A DNA stretch of 64,000 nucleotides, from positions 5,856,855-5,920,854 of the forward strand of contig NW_015622544.1 of the NCBI RefSeq assembly GCF_000835495.1, written 5' to 3'. This document shows, piece after piece, positions 53,350 through 64,000 of this stretch. This stretch comes from Cladophialophora immunda (lineage: Eukaryota; Ascomycota; Eurotiomycetes; Chaetothyriales; Herpotrichiellaceae). Below the pieces are notes generated by a model, which was given only the letters and a program-made list of their open reading frames with translations, was not told the DNA's origin and did no database searches. Each line of letters opens with the position of its first letter. Position 1 is the first letter of the stretch. A program made the position numbers and the translations under genes.

Positions 53350-56300
53350 GGGAGGCTTCCGGCGGAAACAGATAAAACTGAACTTGACTGTGGCTATAGT
53401 CGTGATGAAGGCTGCCAAAAGCCAGAACACACCAGGCTCGTCAAAGCTTATGGATAACCTCAATGTTCGTCGAAATGCTTCGCTCCAATACCGACAGTCT
53501 GGACTGGTCAAGCAGAACCAGGAAATTGGGTCTGAGCATGACACAGACATGGGTTGGTTCGTTCTTATGTGCTTTCCCTTTCCAAGCGAACTGCTGGCCC
53601 AGGCACCTGGATCCGTTTCTCTTCTGAGGACTCCGGGAACGTCCACCTTACGAACAGAAAGGCAGATCTTGGGCGAAGTGGAATATTCGATGCATTTTCT
53701 AGCCTGGTGGTGAAGGTCCACAGGATCTTATTGGAGAACACCATTTGTTTGTCCGCTCTGAGGAAGGCGATTGATTTGATACCGACTCTGGTGCTCGCTT
53801 CCGTCCGCAACACATTTTCACCGCATTATGCCTTGGATCATGATCGGATGTGACCACTAATTCAACTTGTGGAGATGCTGCAGAGGAGATAGACGCAGAA
53901 TTCGGGTGGGCAGAAATCCAGCGAGTGCTTGAAAGTGGCGGGTAATCGCGGGGATGGGTATTGTGATCTTTTTCGGGGTCGAAAAGAATTGAAGGTGATT
54001 CCAAGGAATTGGAATCGGCTGCCCTGTCTGGGTCTGTGAGATGACCTGAGTGAGAAATTGGGTCGCGGAGCTGCAAGGGCCACAAAGGCGCGAGAGCCGT
54101 GATTCTGTGGCAAGACATGAAGACCACCGTCGAGTCGTCGGCGCTCTGAAGAATCGAGCGGTAGCGAAGACCCGGAGCAAAGTGCAAATCGTCGGGGAAG
54201 AATTGATGATTTTAAATCTTTGTTTTTCAGCGACCTTTGCAGTGGGGGCTTTAACCAAAATCTACTCGCAGCTCAATATCGTACAGTGGTGTTGACTTGA
54301 AGCTGCACACTCAGGCCGCGTCGCAAGCCTTGGTTTCCTGTGTAGCGATGACCTGTTCGATAACGCTGAAGACTGACGGAGTGGGCGTGTTTCATCATTT
54401 TTCAGAGAGCCAGCACACTTACCAAAGGACTCAAGTGGTGTGAAGCCCTCAAGGGCTAAAAGTCGGTGAGGCTGTCAGTTGAGGCTTAGGATACCTGGCG
54501 GGCGCTCAAGTCTCCCACCTGACCTCAGCGAATATAGGTATCGCAATCGCTGGACAACTTGTGGCAGCGTAGCAACGGCTTTGCACGACAATGCTCACAT
54601 CGGTCGAATGCCTACAGTGAGCACACCTCGGTTGGAACCGTGCAGATCTTCGACACTTTGTAGTACAAAAGGATCTCTGTGTACTCGGCAAAAAGGCTTC
54701 CAGAAACCTGGGTTCCCGGTCTGGGCGAAGAGATAATTGTCATGCAACATATATCTGCCTCCAAGACAAGGGCGCGAAACAGGGTGGTTGCAGCAAGAGA
54801 CGAGGTTGGACTCACTGATTGATATATTGTTTCTGCTCCCCCGATTCGCTAAAGGGGCGACCGCCGACCGACCCAAGCCTGACCTGCACATCAAGACGTT
54901 ATTCCGCTGTCAAACGTGCACATGGCAGAGACGCCGTTGACATCAGGAGGCGCCACTGGGCCAAGCGTTGCGCCAGTGCGGATCGGACTGCCCCTTGAGC
55001 ACCAAGTCCGCCTCTTTTTGGGCCGCATTAATAATGATACTGATCCTTTTCGAGAGGCAGCTTGCTTTCAGACAATTTCCCCAAATCGATACGAAAGGCA
55101 ATGTCTTTTCCGCATCACCGCCTCACCCCAAGTGTATTGGCAGTCGATCCGAAAGGCTGGTGTGGGTGGTAGGATGACCAGGGGCAGCCAGAAGGAGGAT
55201 TTCTTGGGTTTTCGGGACAAGGATAGGCTGAACGGAAGTCGAAGGGCGACAGGCCTGATCAACCAGGGGAGGCGTGGCATTCCCCCGCAAGGAACGATAG
55301 GCTCTCGGTTGAATGCAGGAGATGGCGGATTCCCACGGACTGGCCTATGGAGTCGAGAATGACCGCACTGAGAAGATGTTTGGAGATTGGACAGCGCAGA
55401 TGAGATTGATGAATTCATTACTCGTACTCGTCAGTTGCGGTGGTGCTTTCGGAGACGCGCTAGAAGTTGATGATGGAAGTTAGAGAGAGACATTTGCTTC
55501 GAGGGGAGCAAGCAGTAGCAAGGGCTCCTTACCCGAAGCGGGCTCCCGACTCGCACCCGGTGGGCTTTTCCTGCCCATGGGTGGAGTCGGTGTGAAAATC
55601 AGGGGTAGGCACCTGGCGCCCACTGGTCGCAGAGCCTGGTGAGCCCAAGCAGTTTCTTTCGGGTGCTGATTGGGCTGCCCTGGTGCTTTTCGGACGCCCG
55701 AATGTGAGTGGCTTGGTGACTCACTAAACGAGTTTGGCGCGTGCGACCACCCACCGCCTTGTGCCTTGTGCCTGCAGGCCGGTCCCCTTTGGTGCCTGCG
55801 CCCGTCTCCTCGCCGCCTCCCTTGGGTCGATGGAGACTGCATTTTGAGTTCTGCCTCCCAAGGACTGGCACTCGGCCAGATCGGGGTTCACAGTCGCCGT
55901 CAGGGATGAATTCACACACATCTGGCAAGACTGAGAGAGAAACGACCACTTCTTTCCACGAGCTGCTCTAGACACCAAAGAAGCCACCCCTCTGGTTTCA
56001 TACCTTGCCGTTGGTCTCGCTACCCAGCTACTTTTCTGGCGCCCTGCTCGGCCTACACCCTACCAGCCCGTTATCGCATCCCTGACCTCCTTGCCATTGG
56101 TAGAACCGCTGGGTTGATGTACCTCTCTCCTATCCGAACTCCTCGATCAATGCTCGCGAACGGCCGTTTACTCCAACACCAGTCTCAGTGAACCCCCTTC
56201 CGAGGAGTGCCATCGATTCCAACGCCTCGAACTGGTCGCCTGTGTTTCCATTTTGTACTCTCGAGACACTAAATCCTTCACGAATCCTCCATCACACCGC

Positions 56301-56994
56301 CCCCAACCTCGCTTGACTTCCCAGCAGTCCTCGTCTCTCGCGACCTCTCTCCGTCTCCGTCGTCGATCCGTCAGGAGTCAAAACGACCGGTGGAATCTTG
56401 TACGGAGTATTTGAATAAAGAAACAGGCACAGGTGAAAAGCGGGCGACTCGTTGATACCATGGCTGGGTGATTACCGCCATGTTCTGGTCCGAAGCGGAA
56501 TTCCCAATCGCCAAAGTTGCGAAGCAAGTTGACGGTCTACGAATCTACACCCTGACACACTCCTTCTCCGCGCTGACCTGGCTCTCTGAGAGCCCTTCGA
56601 CCCTGACTTGAGAAGCAGACTCTGCATTAAGAGCGGGAAACATCGCGAACATACGTGCTGCTGCACACGAACTCCTCCGAAGCGCTTGCATTCCAAAATA
56701 GGCCGACTTTGCATATTGACCGATACCTCCTTGATTCGCCAGTCGCCTTTTCAACCGCAGACAAAGCAGGTCCCAGCTGCAGGTACATTCTGCAGAAAAG
56801 CGTTACCGGCACAGCTGCACTGGAGATCTCGAACCTGCACCCTGCGGTGTAGCCAGGGGCTCCTCCAGCCTTTGCGCCTCGATCAAGGTCGCTGGCCACT
56901 GCTCCTTATTCCACACTCGTCATCCATGTACCAGCATCACCCCGGTACCTGAGCGAATGTGAGGCTCTCTGTGAACCACCCCGCTGAAGGAGCA
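53350..56994. other. Longest gene-poor stretch, leader of the MIT-domain gene
   Basis: This 3.6 kb stretch has no recognisable gene. A 146-codon ATG frame at 54922-55362 (+), beginning MAETPLTSGG, shows no domain and may be chance. From ~55970 the plus strand becomes C/T-rich, as in long fungal 5' leaders. An ATGTGA start-stop pair sits at 56957-56962, 33 bp before the MIT gene's ATG. Confidence 0.4.
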
Positions 56995-59900
56995 ATGGAC
57001 ACATCTGGAGATTCTGTCGTTCACAGCAGCAGACGGTCACGGTCGAACTCGACATCATCTCCAGCGCCGGCCTCCAGGAAACAATCTGCTGCCACCGTCC
57101 CAAAACACCTAGACTCTCGAAGTGCCCAGCTGAGAACAAGGCCCAGGAGTCCAGAAAGCTCGATGCCGCCCACGAGTCGTTTTCGCTACGACAGAAGTCG
57201 TTCAAGAAGCCGCCCAGAGAATTCATTGAGCCCAAACCTGAATATTAACCGCTGGTCGCATTCGACATCGTCCAGTGTGTCTGGTATTGAGTCAGACACG
57301 ATCCGCATCCGCGCGAACACATCATCTCGGCGGATGAGTATAGGCCCCTCGCTGGTGTCATCTTCCACGCCGGCAAAACCATCTATGCATACCCGGAGAT
57401 CCTCCAGCCAGAGTTCCCAGGTGAGACAGGGCTCTGGCTCGGCTTTCCTTCAGGTGGAGCGGACTCATGCTCCGCGAGACCTCAGCCCCCTCACCCCGAC
57501 GTCGATGTTTAACCCCAGCGCCGGGGAGTACTTCGGCGAGACCTGGCAGAGTCGTAAAACGGGCAAGAATGGGGAGGCGGTCGCAGTATCGGTACATTAT
57601 ATGAGAACGACGGCGCAGCCTAATATGAGATCCTCTGAGAATGTTACAACTCAATACATGACGCAAGCTTCTCGACCAACTACCCGTGAAAGCCGCCCTA
57701 CAACGGCCGGCCGGGATGGATCCATCGATTCTGCGGCTTTGTCAAATGTGCCCACACGTGTTAAAAGTCATCGAAGTCCGACCCAGAAGACAATGCTCTC
57801 CAAGGCTCTGGCAGTAGCGAACAATGCCGTGTTACTTGACAACGCCCAGAATATTGAGGGAGCCATCGAAGCATATGCTGAAGCTTGTGATCTGTTGCAA
57901 CAAGTTCTGATCCGGAGCTCGGTGCTCGATGACCGGAAGAGGTTATCCGACATTCGAAACGCATACTCAAAGAGAATCGCCGACCTGCATGATCTTGATG
58001 ATTCCTTCTCCGAACTGATGGAGAAAGCTTTGCCTGAAGATCCTCCGCTTGATGAAACCAACAACTCTTTCTTCAGCAGTGATGGCGTCGAACCGGATAC
58101 GACCGAGGTTTTGGAATCTGTCCAGATTCCCCCTCGACAAGAGTCTTTACTGCCGGAAATATTTGGTGGAGAGTCATATCTCAATGAGTCGTCAACCCGC
58201 AAGAGGATCCAGATCCCCAGTCTTGCGGTCCCTATGGACGCGCAGTATATGCCACCGCCTCTTTCGCCCAGACGACCGCCGTCTCCTATCTCGGAGCGGG
58301 ACTCGAACACACCTCTTGCCACCAGAAGACCAAGCGATGCTCCAAAAGCTGCTCACCATACTCGAGAAGGTAGCAGCGAGTCTACCTCTTGGTTGGACAC
58401 CCTCGAAGATGGCGATTCTTCAACGTCTCGGTCCTCGCGACTCTCATCTTTGGATTTTGGGATCCAGAATAATCACAATATTGTCGACGACTTTGAAGCG
58501 GAGTTTGACGCTGCTCTCGACGCTGCTGTAGACGCTGCCTACGATGATAACCTGACAGAGGAGCCCACTCCGAGGCCGGATAAGAACATGCAGGATTTCA
58601 ACGAAGACTTCAGTACACCCGTACCTGCCTTCGAAACCACCTTCAAAGACCACCCCACCCTGTCGTCCGATGTTGAGCTGACTCGAGAATATGACGAGGG
58701 AGACTCGTCGGAGGAAGAGGAACGGTTGTTAGAAGAAATGACGAAGGGGTTTGTCTTCGATGATTTTTCGTTTGACAACAAATCGAAATCGGCACTTCCT
58801 CGACAGTCAGACTCGAGTACATTCTCAGGCAGGACCTGGACAAGTTCTCTTCCGTCGACAACCACAACAAATATCACCACCCTGAGCACCCTAGCAGAAT
58901 CGCAAGAGGCATTAGCGGAAACGTCCCCTCGACCACTTCCCCCAGCAAAAGACGCTCCTCTGACGTCGCCTCCAAAAACGGTCCTTTCGCAGGCGCCGCC
59001 ACTGGCACCACCGGTCCAACCCAGCAGACCGACCAGTATAGAGAAATATAGTGGATTGAATATTCGGGAGAGGAGATTCTCAGGCCGAAGTGGGGAGCAG
59101 CTAAAGATTGAGACGTTTGCACGACGAAATTCTTCGACTATTCCCATCAAGCCGATTGCCGCAGCTCCATCCGTGCCAGAACTGGATATTCCTGGAGAAC
59201 AGCCAAAGGCGTCTCAGACAGTGCCGTCAGAACCCACAAACCATCCCCTGGCCCCCATTACGCCGATGACGACGTTACCCTCCAATGATTCTGTCCAGAG
59301 TGAGTCCCCAGCCACTCCTGCCTTGACACAAGGTGGTTCTCAGGGCAGCATTGAGGATTCAGTAGTCATGCCGCCGTCGCCTGCAAAGACCGGGAAGATG
59401 GGGCCTCCCGCCGCTGTCAAGAAAAATCTCTCATCGTCGAGTTTGAGGGTGAGAAATCTGTCTGTGGCAACGACAGAAACAAGTACAGAGTCTCCGATCA
59501 CGCCAGTCAGCGCGGGGTTTGGCGGAGACAGCAGAAAGGTTGTGCCGCCTTTACCATCAGCTGCGTTGCCGACTCCATTGACGGCCGCATTTGGGCCTCA
59601 ACTCCTCCAGACTGGTGGGATGTACTTGTTCGATGATATCACGGCGACAGGCCCTCCCAGGACACCACGAAGTCCTGAAGCCCCGAGTGTATCTCCGCCT
59701 CAACTTCTAGAGCCCTGCCCGGAATCTTTCCTTCTCCGCCCTTTCTGGCTGATGCGATGTTTGTATCAAACGCTTGCTCACCCTAGTGGCGGATACCTGA
59801 CCACGAAGCTATTCATCCCTCGGGATGCATGGAAAGTGAGGAATGTCAAGCTCAAAGCTCTTGATGATAAAGTGTCTCAGTGTGATCTGTTAACGGCTGC

Positions 59901-60561
59901 ATTGCTCAAGCTTGCCAAAGTCGATACGTTTGATGCCGACTCAGTTCTCGATGAGTTACAGTCATTCGAAGTCGTTCTGGACCAGGTCCGAAACACGTTG
60001 CAGAAGAAGATGGGCAGTGACGTGGGCTTTTCGGGGTCGTCCGGCCTTTTCAAGTCTGTTGGCGAAGACCAGGAGACCGGTAAATCAACCAGCACGGCTG
60101 CCAAATCCATCGCGTCCAGCTGGCGCAAACTTCGGTCCAAATCAAGTGCTCCAGCGATGGGACACCAGAGCGGGCAAAAGGACGGGTCCTTGTCTGGCCC
60201 AAGCATGGCGTCGCTGCCTATGACTTCTTCGTCAGCTGTGGCTTCTTCACGGTCACATCTGAATCGCAAGATCGCACTTCCGCCGACACCAACCCAGCTG
60301 GCGAATGTTCAACCCGTCCATGCGGCGTACATGTCAAGTTTGGCACGCCTCTTTGACGCGGCGCAAGTGCTCGACGGCATCGCCCGGCAAGTCGAAGACC
60401 CCGGACTAAAGTGCAGCAACAAAACCCAGGTCGGGTTGGAGTTGGGTGTTAAGAATGCTGCCGAGTTCTTCGCATTCTTCATCATTCGGTTTGTCATGGC
60501 CGACTTGATGCTGATGGTGGACAAGTTCCTTAAGAGAGGAAGCGAATGGGTACTAAGTTGA
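56995..60561 (+). CDS. MIT-domain (microtubule-interacting and transport) protein, Ser-rich
   Basis: A single exon encodes 1188 residues from the first ATG (MDTSGDSVVH). The N-terminal ~260 residues are Ser/Arg/Pro-rich and disordered. The MIT three-helix bundle is at ~265-335: MLSKALAVANNAVLLDNAQN, IEGAIEAYAEACDLLQQVL and RKRLSDIRNAYSKRIADL. A long acidic and Pro-rich linker follows, with DDFEAEFDAALDAAVDAAYDD. A C-terminal folded part begins at PESFLLRPFWLMRCLYQTLAHPSGG-like sequence (near residue ~920) and ends with FFAFFIIRFVMADLMLMVDKF. MIT domains bind ESCRT-III tails, so a role in endosomal sorting or cytokinesis is plausible. The specific family function is unknown. It may be a phosphorylation target given the many S-P and T-P sites. 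Confidence 0.87.
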   Translation: MDTSGDSVVHSSRRSRSNSTSSPAPASRKQSAATVPKHLDSRSAQLRTRPRSPESSMPPTSRFRYDRSRSRSRPENSLSPNLNINRWSHSTSSSVSGIESDTIRIRANTSSRRMSIGPSLVSSSTPAKPSMHTRRSSSQSSQVRQGSGSAFLQVERTHAPRDLSPLTPTSMFNPSAGEYFGETWQSRKTGKNGEAVAVSVHYMRTTAQPNMRSSENVTTQYMTQASRPTTRESRPTTAGRDGSIDSAALSNVPTRVKSHRSPTQKTMLSKALAVANNAVLLDNAQNIEGAIEAYAEACDLLQQVLIRSSVLDDRKRLSDIRNAYSKRIADLHDLDDSFSELMEKALPEDPPLDETNNSFFSSDGVEPDTTEVLESVQIPPRQESLLPEIFGGESYLNESSTRKRIQIPSLAVPMDAQYMPPPLSPRRPPSPISERDSNTPLATRRPSDAPKAAHHTREGSSESTSWLDTLEDGDSSTSRSSRLSSLDFGIQNNHNIVDDFEAEFDAALDAAVDAAYDDNLTEEPTPRPDKNMQDFNEDFSTPVPAFETTFKDHPTLSSDVELTREYDEGDSSEEEERLLEEMTKGFVFDDFSFDNKSKSALPRQSDSSTFSGRTWTSSLPSTTTTNITTLSTLAESQEALAETSPRPLPPAKDAPLTSPPKTVLSQAPPLAPPVQPSRPTSIEKYSGLNIRERRFSGRSGEQLKIETFARRNSSTIPIKPIAAAPSVPELDIPGEQPKASQTVPSEPTNHPLAPITPMTTLPSNDSVQSESPATPALTQGGSQGSIEDSVVMPPSPAKTGKMGPPAAVKKNLSSSSLRVRNLSVATTETSTESPITPVSAGFGGDSRKVVPPLPSAALPTPLTAAFGPQLLQTGGMYLFDDITATGPPRTPRSPEAPSVSPPQLLEPCPESFLLRPFWLMRCLYQTLAHPSGGYLTTKLFIPRDAWKVRNVKLKALDDKVSQCDLLTAALLKLAKVDTFDADSVLDELQSFEVVLDQVRNTLQKKMGSDVGFSGSSGLFKSVGEDQETGKSTSTAAKSIASSWRKLRSKSSAPAMGHQSGQKDGSLSGPSMASLPMTSSSAVASSRSHLNRKIALPPTPTQLANVQPVHAAYMSSLARLFDAAQVLDGIARQVEDPGLKCSNKTQVGLELGVKNAAEFFAFFIIRFVMADLMLMVDKFLKRGSEWVLS

Positions 60562-61542
60562 TGCGCCCCAGTTTCTGACGTTGTGGGATGTCTGTCTGTA
60601 ATGCTATCTGTTATGATGTTGCAGATGATTGTATGTTGCCTTCCAGCGGCATTGGCGGCGTTTTATGGTGCTTGTTCATGTTCGCCCGATGTGCTTGCGC
60701 TTTCTGGGATGTTTTTCTGGCGCTCCAGTATCTGGTTTGTTGTGTTTTATGATACCACCCATCGCCAGTGTTTCAAGGCATAGGTTATGTGGAAGAGCCT
60801 TCGAGGAAAACAGAGGGGACTTAGAAGGACAGATAGAGATGGGTCCGGATATGTGGTCATTGTATCAGGTAGACTGAGGAGACGAGGGCCGATGTAGTCG
60901 AGATACCTAGAGAGCTTACCATTGTATGGAACATGTCTACCCGAGTTCTACTTTAGGGTGCGTCCTTGTCGTTTGCATCTATTGAGCCAGGTCGAAGTAA
61001 GACCTTTTGCCATCTGCCTCAGAAGCAGGGCTGTTAGACATGTCCGACACGAGACACCACGCAACTGGACTGCTGAAGCATTCGACGGAGAAGATGGGTC
61101 AACCAACCAGAGTGGCCTACGGGCAGGAAGGCTGAGGCGATCGCAGTGGTGTCTGTTCCGAGATCGCCCATCTCGCCGTGTCTTGAGCCCGCGTTTTACG
61201 CGTGATATGAGTTCTCGGGCAGATACAGTCACTAATAATTTCTACTTCTTTGGCCAGTGGCGGTAGCTGCTGTGCCACGCCGCAAGCGAAGCCTCTCTCC
61301 CTAGCCTGACGGACCTGAGTCTCTCCACTGATGAATGTCTCTCCCGAAGACAGGACGCCAAGAAGAAGGCGATGACGACGACGATAGCTCTTCACACCTC
61401 TTTCAGATGTTTGCAAACGGGCATTGGCGACGTAAGCGTGAACAAAATCTGTTCATTCGAGATTGGGAAAAAAGGAACCCATTCAGAATTTTACTTCCGC
61501 CGAACCGAACCGACCCCAAGAGAACGGAAACCTTTACAGCAA
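60562..61542. other. Convergent 3' intergenic region
   Basis: This 981 bp stretch is 3' flank of the MIT and Ada-type genes. Only short frames occur, and no gene is supported. Confidence 0.45.
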
Positions 61543-62394
61543 TCAAGCTCGCTCCGAAGTCCCTGCTTCCAGCTCTGCTTCTTCTGTGTAGAGCTCAGGA
61601 AAGAGATCTCGCAGCACGTCGTCCACTTCCCTGTTGTCGTACTGCAGCAACCCGTCCTGGGTGAATGCAGCGTCGCCTTGAGCGCTTCGGGATGACCCAA
61701 TCCGTGGATCAATCTCTGGGAGATGGCAACCGGTGCCACTCTGGACAAGATTTTCAGGCTGAGATTTGGCAGGCTGGGGGCTTTCTTCCGTCCCACCTTC
61801 TATCGCGCTGATTATCGCATTGGACATCTCGTGCGGCGACAATCCCTGCAGTCTCTTGAACACGCGCTGAAGATGCCATTTGCTGAGCCGGACCTGGCAT
61901 GACAGCTGCTGCAAGCTGATTTTTTGACCTTGAGAGGCTGTCGTCTTCACCAGATCCACGGCATGACGGATCTTGGCCAGGAGAGGGTCCTCCTCTTGCG
62001 ACACCAGCAGATTGGGTTTGCATCGCTTGCACGCCCGGTATCCGGCCTCCTCCGCAAGCGGGCCGCTGTCGTAGAAGACGATGTTCGCCCGACGCGCCAA
62101 ACGAGCTTTGCAATCGGGGCGGCAGTAGATGCCCGTCGTCTTGACGGCGTACACGAACTCTCCCACTGCGTCAGGGTTGCGAGAAACGACCGCGGACCAC
62201 CGAGCCTTGGTGTTGGAGAAAGCCGGCGCCGACATTTTCAACGGTCTGTCAGCTTTTGAATCGCGGCTTGACGGGCGCTGGCATTGTAAGACTCGAGGAA
62301 ATCGACGGGTTTTGACGTTCACTCGTGTGGCGATCATCTTGATGGACTTGTGCTTGTCCATCTCCGTCATTGCTACACATTCCGTCAGCCGCAT
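61543..62394 (-). CDS. Ada-type zinc (methyl acceptor) domain fused to AraC-type HTH
   Basis: A single exon encodes 283 residues from ATG 62394, or 230 from ATG 62235 (MSAPAFSNTK), which fits the domain start better. The Ada metal-binding domain has RWSAVVSRNPDAVGEFVYAV, then TTGIYCRPDCKARLARR and AGYRACKRCKPN. The four Cys (YC, DC, CKRC) bind zinc, and the first is the methyl-phosphotriester acceptor in bacterial Ada. A helix-turn-helix of AraC type follows (ISLQQLSCQVRLSKWHLQRVFKRL). No O6-methylguanine transferase PCHR domain follows; instead there is a ~90-residue variable tail. It likely senses or repairs methylated DNA phosphates and may activate transcription in the nucleus. The first 53 residues may be untranslated leader. 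Confidence 0.9.
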   Translation of the reverse strand: MRLTECVAMTEMDKHKSIKMIATRVNVKTRRFPRVLQCQRPSSRDSKADRPLKMSAPAFSNTKARWSAVVSRNPDAVGEFVYAVKTTGIYCRPDCKARLARRANIVFYDSGPLAEEAGYRACKRCKPNLLVSQEEDPLLAKIRHAVDLVKTTASQGQKISLQQLSCQVRLSKWHLQRVFKRLQGLSPHEMSNAIISAIEGGTEESPQPAKSQPENLVQSGTGCHLPEIDPRIGSSRSAQGDAAFTQDGLLQYDNREVDDVLRDLFPELYTEEAELEAGTSERA

Positions 62395-63116
62395 CGGTCT
62401 GTTATGCTGATAAACGGTGTGATATTGATAGCACTCCTGAAGGCGGGAGCCCCAGTGTGGTTTCTATCGTCTAGATCAAAAGGTGGTCTTGCTTTGATTG
62501 GTAACAACTAGAGCAACGCGCCCCCATGGAAACGAAGCGTACGGCGGAGTTGCTCCGGCCCATTCCCTTCCTGTTCGAACTGCGAACACTGAGAATTGCG
62601 GCGTAAGAATGATACAGCTCGATGAACGAAGAATCTCAGTTTGAGGAGCAGGAAAGGCAGATATCGCCCTCGCAGGTGGATTGGGGATTCATTCAGCTGC
62701 TTCTGTTGCTGTGGGAGCAAATAAGGTTCACGTATCGTATGCCTGATATCTCCTCATTGCTGTAGAAGTGGCCAATCGTGGACTTCCTTGGTATACCTTT
62801 CGCGGTTAAGCTGGCCGCCTTGGTGCAACAGGTACCCAGGTACGCTATTACGCTTCATGCAGACACTGAAAACTATGCTTTCGATGATGCCGATGTCCCC
62901 GCTCATGGACAAGAAGTTGTATACGCGCGGTGGCAATGAGTCACGTAGGTCGACCCGGGTTGCTGTTCATCCAAGCCTCAACCCAGGGTATAAAGCCGAG
63001 AGCTGCGGTCGAAGATGAGAAGTCATTCTGCAGTCAACGATATCGACTTCTTTGGACTAGACTTCATCTTCTTCAAACTGCGAAGCCCTTTTACCTCCTC
63101 GACCATCACATTCGAC
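62395..63116. other. Divergent intergenic region, Ada-type / flavin-reductase genes
   Basis: This 722 bp stretch lies between divergent starts. An in-frame ATG at 63015 extends the flavin-reductase frame by 34 residues. No further gene or clear element is seen. Confidence 0.45.
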
Positions 63117-63842
63117 ATGGCTCACAACGAGATCTCACCAGCTATTCTGTACTGGGGTACGCCAGTAGTGTTGATCAGCACGGCGAACCCTGACGGAAGT
63201 ACCAACATAGGCCCCATGTCATCAGCTTGGTGGCTCGGGCACGGTTGCATGCTTGGACTCGACGCTTCTTCCCAAACCACGCAGAACATGCTTCGCACAA
63301 AGCAGTGTGTGTTGAATCTTGCTTCAGACAACATGACAGCAAATGTCAATGCATTAGCTCGAACCACGGGCACCGATCCAGTCCCAGGCCCGAAACAGGA
63401 CAGGGGCTATGAGTTTGTCAAGGACAAGTTCGGATGCGCTGGGCTGACTGCCCTGCCTTCGAAGAAAGTGGCACCTCCTGGAATCAAGGAATGTCCCGTT
63501 GTCATGGAGGCAGAAGTGGTGGCGGTACATGAAATGTATGAAGGAAGGACCGTGCAAGGTTTAGTGCTGGCGGTCGAGGTCAGAATCCTGCGAGTCAGCA
63601 TCCACGAAGAACTCAGGCTCAATGGCTTTCGCAATCGTGTCGACGCAGACAAATGGAAGCCGATGATTATGATGTTCTGCGATCTGTACGGGTTGAAGGA
63701 CGGAAAGCTAAAGCACTCAAGGCTGGCAGAAGTCGAGGAGGAGATGTACAGAGGTTTGACCGAAACGACTGGGGAGATCGATGATGCGGTGGACAACGAC
63801 TTTGCAGAGCACGTCATCGGCCTGACTGCTTCACACCAATAG
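63117..63842 (+). CDS. Flavin reductase-like (FMN-binding split barrel) protein
   Basis: A single exon encodes 241 residues from MAHNEISPAI; an upstream ATG at 63015 would give 275. The start matches a fungal group beginning with EISPAILYWGTPVVLIST. The split-barrel FMN-binding fold shows NIGPMSSAWWLGHGCMLGL and SQTTQNMLRTKQCVLNLAS, the phosphate-binding area with a Ser/Thr-rich loop. Then come VNALARTTGTDPVP and VMEAEVVAVHEMYEGR. Relatives use NADH/NADPH to reduce FMN, or bind FMN for a partner oxygenase. No partner is encoded nearby. It is complete and ends 158 bp before the window edge. Confidence 0.88.
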   Translation: MAHNEISPAILYWGTPVVLISTANPDGSTNIGPMSSAWWLGHGCMLGLDASSQTTQNMLRTKQCVLNLASDNMTANVNALARTTGTDPVPGPKQDRGYEFVKDKFGCAGLTALPSKKVAPPGIKECPVVMEAEVVAVHEMYEGRTVQGLVLAVEVRILRVSIHEELRLNGFRNRVDADKWKPMIMMFCDLYGLKDGKLKHSRLAEVEEEMYRGLTETTGEIDDAVDNDFAEHVIGLTASHQ

Positions 63843-64000
63843 AACATCGACTGATATAAGCGCAATGCCGAATTCATAGATTCTTTGCTCAATAGAGAGC
63901 GAAGACCAATGCCAGCTCTCGTTTATCAATGTTGTTGAAGAACAAGTGGTACAATCCAGCCTGTTGGAGCATCGTCTTTTCGTCCTAGCGGCGGCATCAA
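63843..64000. other. Right-edge flank
   Basis: No feature is visible in the last 158 bases. Confidence 0.4.

Noticed and set aside
54922..55362. 146-codon ATG frame (MAETPLTSGG...) in the gene-poor stretch
   Set aside because: No domain, signal or splice support; its length is compatible with chance in 3.6 kb.

Overview
This is ordinary filamentous-ascomycete nuclear DNA. The evidence is genes split by many 45-140 bp introns with GT...AG ends and CTRAC-like branch points, compact intergenic spaces, a Zn2Cys6 regulator, a fungal inositol-phosphorylceramide synthase, KRE9, a chitin synthase activator and a Sel1-repeat/CaaX protein. Intron style and protein wording point to Pezizomycotina, probably Eurotiomycetes and perhaps a black yeast (Chaetothyriales). 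That placement is inference, since no search was run.

Layout, left to right. 1-2.6 kb (-): C-terminally cut, Ser-rich unknown protein. 3-5 kb: bHLH factor (-) and a divergent GFA-domain protein (+). 5.2-6.4 kb (-): a clearly broken saccharopine dehydrogenase (LYS1) sharing a promoter with an intact Maf-like NTP pyrophosphatase (+). 7.7-8.4 kb (-): SDH4. 9.3-16.3 kb (+): Baeyer-Villiger-type monooxygenase, Zn2Cys6 factor, mitochondrial processing peptidase beta. 16.7-18 kb (-): MDR enal reductase. 19-20.2 kb (-): RING protein. 20.6-22.3 kb: convergent Mpv17 and 7-TM proteins. 23.5-26.2 kb (-): SKT5-type chitin synthase activator. 27.2-29.8 kb (+): CHL1 helicase. 30.2-30.7 kb (-): small three-exon membrane protein. 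31.4-33 kb (+): DysF protein. 33.4-35 kb (+): CDT1. 35.8-37.1 kb (+): FMN alpha-hydroxyacid oxidoreductase. 38.8-40.2 kb (-): AUR1. 42.5-43.2 kb (-): small orphan membrane protein. 44-46 kb (-): LRO1. 46.3-47.9 kb: NatC catalytic subunit (+) and SRP102 (-). 48.3-49.2 kb (+): KRE9. 49.4-50.2 kb (-): ATP23. 50.6-52.1 kb (+): PRO1. 52.6-53.3 kb (-): secreted cupin. 57-60.6 kb (+): MIT-domain protein behind a 3.6 kb gene-poor stretch. 61.5-62.4 kb (-): Ada-type Zn/AraC-HTH protein. 63.1-63.8 kb (+): flavin-reductase-like protein.

The genes are mostly housekeeping and do not form a biosynthetic cluster. Loose themes are cell wall and membrane (SKT5, KRE9, AUR1, LRO1), mitochondria (SDH4, MPP beta, ATP23) and replication (CHL1, CDT1). 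I found no mobile element, tRNA, rRNA or CRISPR and no convincing new multi-gene system. The most noteworthy observations are the multiply disabled LYS1 copy, the four-codon last exon that creates the CaaX box of the chitin synthase activator, the split N-terminus of the same gene, and a 28-codon uORF ending in an ATGA overlap with the PRO1 start codon.
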